Assembly: GCA_938003875.1 (NCBI GenBank)
Contig: CALKWO010000157.1
Location: 1-11,081 of the forward strand
Length of the DNA stretch: 11,081 nt
Origin: an uncultured bacterium
GTDB taxonomy: Bacteria > Planctomycetota > Uabimicrobiia > Uabimicrobiales > JABWCH01
Direction of reading: 5' to 3'
Shown: positions 5,574-11,081 of the stretch, piece by piece
How the letters are laid out: each line of letters opens with the position of its first letter
Numbering within the stretch: the first letter of the stretch is position 1
Position numbers and translations under genes: made by a program
Notes under the pieces: generated by a model
The model's database searches: none
Told to the model about the DNA's origin: nothing
What the model saw: only the letters and a program-made list of their open reading frames with translations

Positions 5574-8567
5574 ATGACTTATAGTATCACAGAAAATCAA
5601 GGGGAACAACAAGGAATCTTTTTTGCAAAGTATAAAAACTCTCCGAGTTCTTTGGAAGAACTTTCCCAAAGTTTTCGTGTGTATCTTTCTTATTTTCAAG
5701 AGGCACTATGGCTTTTAGAGCAAAAATTTTTAGCGAACTATGCTCAAAAGGTAAGCAAAGGCCAGGAAGATTTATTTCAGGAGTTACTAGAAAAGCACCA
5801 CCAGGATATACTGGGGGGGCTACAAACTTCTTTGATTGAGACTTTGGTTCAAAGTCGTTTTCTTTCCTTTTCTCAAAGCAAAGAAATTTTGGAAAAGATG
5901 GGGAAAGGCTTTTTTCTATGTTCTAAATGCAATATCTCTTACCAAAGCCCTTTGAATCTTTCTGGGAGCCAACAAAGATGTAGTTGCTGCGGCGACCTGC
6001 TAAAAGAAAGATTCGAAAAATCTTCTTTGTGGAACTCTTTTCAGGGCAATTTCTTTTCACCAAGATTACTTTCTTCTTCTAATATAGAAACCCCTCTGCT
6101 TTTTTTGGACATAGAAGAACATAGCAATTGCAGCCTTTCCGAAATAGAAGAAGAAATTCAGTTGGTTTTGAAATCTTTAGAATTCTGGATTGATAGTGTA
6201 GAAGATTCTCTGGAAAAATCAGAGGATAATTCTTTTCAGGACAAAGAGTCTATTTCCATAACAAAAGCAATCAGCAAACGACTTTTGGAAGAATCTTTAA
6301 AAAAAGAAAAAGAAGAAAATTTTCAAACCTTTTCTGTTTTTTCAGGATATCTAGAAAATCTCTATGAACTTTTTTGGTATTTTTGTCAAAAAATTTTTGC
6401 GCAGTTCGCTTACACCAAAAGATACATTTCTGAAAACCAGATATTGAACTCCTGGAAAGAGCAAGCAAACCTCTTTCAGGAAGGAGAAAATCTGCATATT
6501 GCAGAAATTTTTCAGAGAAAAGGCTTCTTGGAAGAAGAGCAGATTGTTGAAATTTTAGAAGAATTGGGATACAATTTTTTCTCTTGCAGGGATTGCGACC
6601 TTACTTTTGCAGGAATTCTTTCTAGCAAAAAGGAAATTTTCTGTTGTGCATGCCAGACCCCTTTAAACGAAGTGCCTATAGAGCTAAAATGGCTTCCCTT
6701 TTTAAGAACAGTTTTTTTTAACTTGCCTATTCCTTTAGGAATCGAAAAAGAATATTCTCTTTTTTCTTTTTTCAAAGAAAAAGGAGAGTACAGACCCTCC
6801 TTCCTTCTCTCCCAGGAAGAAATCCTCAAAGCCTGGAATGCTTGTCAAAAAAAACAAGAGCCAGAATTTTCTTTTACCATAGAAACAGGGATGGAATCAC
6901 AAGAAGAAATAAAAAGTCAATATAAAGATAGAGAAGAGGAGCTAGATAGAGATAGGGGAGAAAATAGGAACGATAACGAGAAGGATAACGATAACGAGAA
7001 GGATAACGATAACAAGAAGGATAACGATAACGATAACGGGAAGGAAAGCTATAGAGAAAATATAGAAGCTAGAAAGATAGACTCAGAGCCAGAGATAGGG
7101 AAGGAAGATTTTTTGATCCTTTCAGAAGAATTCTTAGGCAAAGAAGCTCTACCTCCTATCAAAAAAGAAAAACAAGAAGACATCCAAGATATTTTTGGAA
7201 TAGCTGACTTGAGCCAGGAATTGAAGGCAATCTCGGAAAAAGAAGTAAAAAGGGAAACTGTAAAATCGCGAGGAGAAATAATAGAAGATATCCTGGGAGT
7301 AAGCCAGGAAGTAGATTTGCTTATGAACTCCCTGGAACAGACCGTGAAAACAAGCGATGAATCCATCTACGATCGCTATGCTCAATCCAACAAAAAATCG
7401 GAAAACAACAAGACGATAGAAAATTCCCCTAAGCTTATGAAAGGTGTCCATGTAGAAAAAAATTATATTCAGGAAATAGAAGAACAGGGAAATTTTCTCT
7501 TTCCTGAAAAAAGAAAGAAGAAAAAATTTACCATAATCCCTTATGAGAGTATGCAGTCTGGTCCTTCTATGCAAATTTTACCTATTGTTTTGATTCTGTT
7601 TTTCACTTTGGTCTTTATCGGGCTTTTTTTCCTCGGTATCTGGGATAAAAGCACTGATGATAATGTAGCTTCTAAAAACACCAAAGAACCAGTAAAACAG
7701 GTGCAACAGAATCATGATGGGCAGAATACCAAAAATGCCAATGTAAAAGAAAATGTATCTAAGCCAAAAGAGCAGCCTGTTACTGAACCCTATTCTCCTG
7801 CGCCTACAACCTTTGTAGAAGAAAAAAAAGAGCCAGAAAAAAAACTTTCTGTGACAGCATCGACAGAGCTAAAAAAATTTCTGGATACATCCCCAGAAGA
7901 AGAACGCATACCAAATACCTTAATCAGCCTGGTCAACAACCAACAGTTGGTACAGGAAGATATTGTATTGCTTCAGAAAATCTATCAGGATTATCCTGAT
8001 AATGTTCAACTGCGTTCCTTGTGTATCTGGGGTGCAGGCTATATCCAGGGAGAAGCAGCAAGAGAATGGATATTGAGAATTTCTTCTCAGACCCATTCCA
8101 GCATAGAAAAAATTTCTGTTGTAGAAGCACTGGAAAAATTTAAAGACCAAAAGGCCAAAGAAGACATTTTAGAGATTTTTAAGCAAGAAACCCATGAGAA
8201 TGTTACTATCGCCTGTGTTACAGCGTTAGTAAAATTAGGCTCTAATGATGAAAATATTTATCAGAAGCTGGTAAACAAATTCTACGAAACAGAATCTCAA
8301 GGGTTAAGATCTTTGATTCTCCTGGTTGTCGCAGGCATGAAAGTGAATAATATTTCTTTGTTTTTAGGAGAGATATTGAGGAATCCTGCTTATAGCATCG
8401 ATCTGCGTTTTCAGGCATTAGAGGCTCTTACCAACCATGCCCGTACTCAACATGAAAGAAAAAATATACTGCTGATGTTACAAAATCTTGCTATTATAGT
8501 AGAAGATGAAAGAATCAAAGATGCCATCCTTGCTTCCCTGGAAGACCTCAGCAACAGTAATGAATAG
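5574..8567 (+). CDS. Large single-pass protein: duplicated zinc-ribbon modules, TM helix, HEAT-like C-terminus
   Basis: This 997-aa protein matches no family I can name. The N-terminal half carries two related modules (about 30-205 and 255-425). Each has a helical stretch, a 'FLxxxQ..EILE..G..FF.C..C' core, and a four-cysteine zinc ribbon: Cys116/119 with 136/139, and Cys338/341 with 357/360. A low-complexity acidic and Asn-rich linker follows (about 440-500, including a tandem DN/EK repeat), then a mostly polar region to 645. A basic stretch (KRKKKKF, 646-652) precedes one transmembrane helix at about 666-689. By the positive-inside rule the zinc ribbons are cytoplasmic and the C-terminus extracytoplasmic. 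After a Pro/Lys-rich linker, residues about 765-990 form paired amphipathic helices typical of HEAT-like repeats, a protein-binding fold. The ATG has AGAGGG 6 nt upstream. The domain layout suggests a bridge between cytoplasmic and periplasmic partners such as the lipoprotein; this is inference. Confidence 0.83.
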   Translation: MTYSITENQGEQQGIFFAKYKNSPSSLEELSQSFRVYLSYFQEALWLLEQKFLANYAQKVSKGQEDLFQELLEKHHQDILGGLQTSLIETLVQSRFLSFSQSKEILEKMGKGFFLCSKCNISYQSPLNLSGSQQRCSCCGDLLKERFEKSSLWNSFQGNFFSPRLLSSSNIETPLLFLDIEEHSNCSLSEIEEEIQLVLKSLEFWIDSVEDSLEKSEDNSFQDKESISITKAISKRLLEESLKKEKEENFQTFSVFSGYLENLYELFWYFCQKIFAQFAYTKRYISENQILNSWKEQANLFQEGENLHIAEIFQRKGFLEEEQIVEILEELGYNFFSCRDCDLTFAGILSSKKEIFCCACQTPLNEVPIELKWLPFLRTVFFNLPIPLGIEKEYSLFSFFKEKGEYRPSFLLSQEEILKAWNACQKKQEPEFSFTIETGMESQEEIKSQYKDREEELDRDRGENRNDNEKDNDNEKDNDNKKDNDNDNGKESYRENIEARKIDSEPEIGKEDFLILSEEFLGKEALPPIKKEKQEDIQDIFGIADLSQELKAISEKEVKRETVKSRGEIIEDILGVSQEVDLLMNSLEQTVKTSDESIYDRYAQSNKKSENNKTIENSPKLMKGVHVEKNYIQEIEEQGNFLFPEKRKKKKFTIIPYESMQSGPSMQILPIVLILFFTLVFIGLFFLGIWDKSTDDNVASKNTKEPVKQVQQNHDGQNTKNANVKENVSKPKEQPVTEPYSPAPTTFVEEKKEPEKKLSVTASTELKKFLDTSPEEERIPNTLISLVNNQQLVQEDIVLLQKIYQDYPDNVQLRSLCIWGAGYIQGEAAREWILRISSQTHSSIEKISVVEALEKFKDQKAKEDILEIFKQETHENVTIACVTALVKLGSNDENIYQKLVNKFYETESQGLRSLILLVVAGMKVNNISLFLGEILRNPAYSIDLRFQALEALTNHARTQHERKNILLMLQNLAIIVEDERIKDAILASLEDLSNSNE
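5661..6188 (+). repeat. Module A of the duplicated zinc-ribbon unit
   Basis: Residues about 30-205 of the large membrane protein. The core at 96-119 (FLSFSQSKEILEKMGKGFFL, then CSKC) aligns without gaps to module B with about 12 of 24 identities. The ribbon closes with CSCC at 136-139. The copies have diverged strongly at DNA level, so this is an old protein-level duplication. Outer boundaries are approximate. Confidence 0.65.
6336..6848 (+). repeat. Module B of the duplicated zinc-ribbon unit
   Basis: Residues about 255-425 of the large membrane protein. The core at 318-341 (FLEEEQIVEILEELGYNFFS, then CRDC) has the same 20-residue distance from FL to the first Cys as module A. The second pair is Cys357/Cys360. 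A similar trailing region follows in both copies, with an FF-containing strand and then a 'S..EI' helix. Boundaries are approximate. Confidence 0.65.
6972..7043 (+). repeat. In-frame tandem repeat, 18-bp unit built from GATAAC
   Basis: The unit GATAACGATAACGAGAAG occurs at 6984-7001 and, with one change, at 7002-7019. It is flanked by a 12-bp partial copy at 6972-6983 and a variant of three GATAAC plus GGGAAG at 7020-7043. It encodes Asp467 to Lys490 of the large membrane protein, a DN/EK/KK linker. The 6-, 12- and 18-bp periods are all multiples of three, so copy-number slippage would change linker length without breaking the frame. The preceding 50 nt is also purine-rich with GATAGAGA words. 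Confidence 0.9.
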
Positions 8568-8609
8568 ATAACACAACAATGCAAAATTTTTTTTCTAGTG
8601 GAAATGAAA

Positions 8610-10919
8610 ATGAATGATAACAGTCCCTCCAGAATTTTGGTAGTAGACGACGAATATCTTATCCGCGAAATTATGATATCTTCTTTACAAGATTATAATT
8701 ATGAAATTCATAGTGCCGCTTCAGGAGAAGAGGCCCTAACGCTTTTTCAGGAAACACCTTGTGATGTAGTCATCAGCGATATCATGATGTCTAAGATTTC
8801 TGGTATTGATTTGCTTTTTGCTTTAAAGAAAATAAACCCTGATGTCGAAGTTATTCTGGTTACTGGATATGCTTCTTTGAAAACAGCACAAGAAGCCGTA
8901 GCAGGAGGGGCTTATCGCTACATACAAAAGCCGTTTGAAAGCTTGAATGAAATCCCTCAAGTCGTAGAGCAAGCTTTGGCAGTGCATAAGCATAAGCGAG
9001 AACAGAAAAAACAATTGCAAGAAGCAGTTTATCAGAGGGATCGTTTAAAAAAACGGCTAGGCCAGTTGGAAACCATGTATCTGATAAGCCATGCAATTGG
9101 TTTTCCAGAAAATATTCCGCTTATGCTAAAAGAAGTGGCAAAGCTTTTATCCAAAGTAATTCCTCTTTCTCTGATGGCATGTGTGATAAAAGAGAGTCAT
9201 TTCATCAGAATCTATATAATTTTACTTCATCCTATATCGGAAAATGAGATAGAAAATTTAGTACAGGATTGCAAAAAAGATTTAGAGAACACAATACAGC
9301 AAAAGCTTATTGTGGATAAATCTCTTATCAGTAGCAAACAAACGTTGGAAGGGAAGATCGATAAACTTATAGAGATCCCTTTCCCTGAATACACCACCCT
9401 GAAAGGTTGCCTTTCTATTGCTCTGCCTAAATCGCGCAATTTGCAAAGCGATGAAGAAGAGTTGCTGGATGTAACTGCTGCCCAAATTGCAGGAACGATA
9501 CAGAGATTGCAAGAATTCCACATGAAAGAGAGAGAAAGAATGAAATTATTCATCAATGGCATGAATGATGGTGTCATTGTTTTGAATGAAATTGGAACAA
9601 TCTCTATGGCAAATAATTCGGCATTCAGCCTTTTAAAATGCAATAAGATACAGGAAATCCCTATAGCACTTGAGAATATAGGGTTAGGGCAGATTCTACA
9701 GCAGACACAAAGCAATGATCTTATGCTGGGTGACAAGATCAAGCTTTCGGATGGGCGAATTTTTTCGATCAGTGCATTGCCCCTTTCTTATCCCTGGGAG
9801 CTGATGTCAGGTATTATCTTTCGTGATATGACGAAGCAATATTTTTTGCAAAAAGAACTGGAAAGAAGCAGTCGTTTGTCTTCTGTAGGAGAACTGCTTT
9901 CTGGGGTTGTACACGAAATCAACACGCCTCTGACCGTAATCCTAGGCTATTCAGATATGCTCATGGGACAGGAAATAGCAGCACCTTTGAAGCATGATCT
10001 TTCTATAATTTATAGCGAAGCGACAAGATGCCAAAAGCTGATACAAAATTTGCTGAATCTTGCACGTCCTAAAGTTTCCAAAAAAATTCCTATAGACCTG
10101 AAAGAATTGATAGAAAAAGTTTTGGAATTGAAACAATTTGCTTTGAGAAAGAACAATATCGAAGTTCAAAAAAATTATAGCAAAGAAGCAGTCCTGGCAG
10201 AGGTAGAACCAGGACAAATCCAGCAGGTGCTTCTGAATCTTGTGAACAATGCACAAGATGCTATGCAAAAACAAACCCAAAAAATCTTGAGCCTCTATCT
10301 GCATAAAAATCAGACAAGTGCTTTCATAGAATTAGAGGATAGTGGGACAGGAATCCCAGAAGAAATCATAGAAAAAATTTTTGATCCTTTTTTTACTACA
10401 AAAGAAATAGGCAAAGGTTCTGGACTGGGACTTTCTATCTCTCACAGCATTATGGATGAGCATAAGGGGAAGATTAAAGTCAGCAATACAGGGCGGGGTG
10501 CTAAATTTACCATAGAGTTGCCGTTATACAACGAGCAGAACAAGGATACTTGCCGTGCATTATTGATCAGCCAGGAGCAAGATCTGATACAAATGCTGTC
10601 CAGGCATCTGAAAATCCATCATATTTACTGCAAAACAGCAGCCAATGAAGAAATAGCCATCCAGAGTCTTCAATCAGAAAAATACCATATCGTATTTCTG
10701 GATTTCCTCCCTTCTAATATGGAAAAATTAGAGATTCTGTTAAAACTTCTGGAAACACAATATGCTAAACAATGCATTGTACTATCAGAAGAAATGCTTC
10801 CAGAGGCTATCCAGGAAATCGTGGAAAAGCAAATCTTTTTCTATTTATGGAAACCCATTTCTTTTGCAGAACTGGAAAAAATCCTAAAACCTGTTTTAAA
10901 AGAAATATCTGCATCGTAG
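8610..10919 (+). CDS. Soluble hybrid histidine kinase: REC-GAF-like-PAS-HisKA-HATPase-degenerate REC
   Basis: A cytoplasmic two-component protein of 769 aa with no transmembrane helix. Residues about 6-125 are a complete receiver: acidic pair Asp13/Asp14 in VVDDE, phosphoacceptor Asp57, Thr85 and Lys107. Residues about 150-301 look like a GAF domain and 308-411 like a PAS domain. The dimerisation/phosphoacceptor region has His435 in VVHEINTP. The ATPase domain shows the N box (NLVNNAQDA, Asn547), DSGTGIP (Asp577), FDPFFTTK and GKGSGLGLSI, so it should be an active kinase. A C-terminal receiver-like region (about 649-761) keeps Asp698 and Lys748 but has lost most of the acidic pocket. The start chosen is ATG 8610, with GGAA at 8600-8603 six nt upstream. 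An in-frame GTG at 8598 and ATG at 8604 would add four or two residues but have poorer ribosome-binding sites. It is the last gene of the operon. Its input may come from the membrane proteins; its output partner is not visible. Confidence 0.95.
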   Translation: MNDNSPSRILVVDDEYLIREIMISSLQDYNYEIHSAASGEEALTLFQETPCDVVISDIMMSKISGIDLLFALKKINPDVEVILVTGYASLKTAQEAVAGGAYRYIQKPFESLNEIPQVVEQALAVHKHKREQKKQLQEAVYQRDRLKKRLGQLETMYLISHAIGFPENIPLMLKEVAKLLSKVIPLSLMACVIKESHFIRIYIILLHPISENEIENLVQDCKKDLENTIQQKLIVDKSLISSKQTLEGKIDKLIEIPFPEYTTLKGCLSIALPKSRNLQSDEEELLDVTAAQIAGTIQRLQEFHMKERERMKLFINGMNDGVIVLNEIGTISMANNSAFSLLKCNKIQEIPIALENIGLGQILQQTQSNDLMLGDKIKLSDGRIFSISALPLSYPWELMSGIIFRDMTKQYFLQKELERSSRLSSVGELLSGVVHEINTPLTVILGYSDMLMGQEIAAPLKHDLSIIYSEATRCQKLIQNLLNLARPKVSKKIPIDLKELIEKVLELKQFALRKNNIEVQKNYSKEAVLAEVEPGQIQQVLLNLVNNAQDAMQKQTQKILSLYLHKNQTSAFIELEDSGTGIPEEIIEKIFDPFFTTKEIGKGSGLGLSISHSIMDEHKGKIKVSNTGRGAKFTIELPLYNEQNKDTCRALLISQEQDLIQMLSRHLKIHHIYCKTAANEEIAIQSLQSEKYHIVFLDFLPSNMEKLEILLKLLETQYAKQCIVLSEEMLPEAIQEIVEKQIFFYLWKPISFAELEKILKPVLKEISAS

Positions 10920-11081
10920 CCGCTCAACTTTTTTATATAATTTTCGTTGCAATATAGTTTCAAAAATTATAAAATTTGTGGTACTGAAAAGCGGATTTCA
11001 GCTAAAAAATATTCCCAAAAATAGAATTACCTAACACGGATAAACCGTAATCAAAAAGAAAAAAATTTACCGCAGAGGCGC
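10920..11081. other. Non-coding AT-rich region after the kinase gene
   Basis: No credible gene is seen in these 162 nt. There is no clear intrinsic terminator right after the kinase stop codon. The only notable hairpin is CTGAAA (10984-10989), loop AGCGGA, TTTCAG (10996-11001), a perfect 6-bp stem, but it is followed by CTAAAAAAT, not a T-run. A small ACGG/CCGT pair flanks 11040-11044. The region ends in a purine/GC-rich word at the window edge. Confidence 0.5.
11069..11081. repeat. Possible start of a CGCAGAG-type short repeat, cut by the window edge
   Basis: The final bases ACCGCAGAGGCGC break sharply from the surrounding A/T-rich sequence. They resemble the opening of intergenic repeats built from CGCAGAG words that I recall from many environmental bacterial genomes. 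Only one full word and the beginning of a second are inside the window, so the call rests on resemblance and composition change alone. Confidence 0.3.

Noticed and set aside
6972..7043. CRISPR array or regulatory iteron
   Set aside because: There are no spacers, units are contiguous, and the repeat is in frame inside a gene, encoding a low-complexity linker.
7149..7574. 141-codon minus-strand open frame opposite the large membrane protein gene
   Set aside because: Its translation is Phe/Tyr-rich, the usual mirror of Glu/Lys-rich coding DNA, with no recognisable motif, and the opposite strand is convincingly coding.
8568..8597. Terminator separating the kinase from the upstream genes
   Set aside because: A run of eight T is present, but no GC-containing stem precedes it, so it does not look like an intrinsic terminator.
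8598..8609. GTG 8598 as start of the kinase
   Set aside because: It is preceded by a T-run without a Shine-Dalgarno sequence, while ATG 8610 has GGAA at a suitable distance and leaves the receiver domain intact.
9227..9742. 171-codon minus-strand open frame inside the kinase gene
   Set aside because: It lies opposite clear GAF-like and PAS coding sequence and has a Ser/Cys/Ile-rich composition with no family signature.
10772..10957. Short plus-strand open frame overlapping the 3' end of the kinase gene
   Set aside because: Mostly inside the receiver-like domain coding region in another frame; no ribosome-binding site or domain seen.
10984..11001. Intrinsic terminator for the five-gene operon
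   Set aside because: The 6-bp stem is perfect but no T-run follows on either strand, so termination there is not supported.

Overview
The window is AT-rich bacterial DNA. It holds seven genes in two divergent transcription units, with little non-coding sequence. An N-terminal lipobox, two further membrane-anchored proteins and [NiFe]-hydrogenase maturation genes suggest a diderm, probably anaerobic or facultatively anaerobic bacterium. The mix of TPR lipoprotein, zinc-ribbon/HEAT membrane protein and multi-domain sensor kinase recalls planctomycete-like or other poorly cultured lineages. That placement is an impression, because no rRNA or other marker gene is present.

Left arm, minus strand (114-1490): hypC then hypD, the pair whose products build and deliver the Fe(CN)2CO group of [NiFe] hydrogenases. 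A plausible promoter for them lies at 1535-1563. A weak hairpin with a T-tract at 49-77 faces the other way and may end a gene left of the window.

Right arm, plus strand (1624-10919): five closely spaced genes separated by about 9, 31, 28 and 30-42 nt, so probably one operon. In order they encode a TPR-rich lipoprotein with a long coiled coil (774 aa), a ParB-like protein without a visible ParA (314 aa), a small single-pass membrane protein (203 aa), a 997-aa single-pass protein with two copies of a zinc-ribbon module on one side of the membrane and a HEAT-like domain on the other, and a soluble hybrid histidine kinase (REC-GAF-like-PAS-HisKA-HATPase-degenerate REC). I do not recognise this gene set as a named system. 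The inference is an envelope-spanning scaffold or sensor assembly co-expressed with a phosphorelay protein and a ParB-type switch. It is the best candidate here for something undescribed.

Smaller signals include a perfect 19-bp dyad on the ribosome-binding site and start codon of the third operon gene, and a smaller dyad at the first. An in-frame 18-bp tandem repeat lies inside the large membrane protein gene. The word CCWGG is strikingly frequent across the window (49 by hand count, against about 4 GGWCC of identical composition). The last 162 nt are non-coding and end in what looks like the start of a CGCAGAG-type repeat cut by the window edge.
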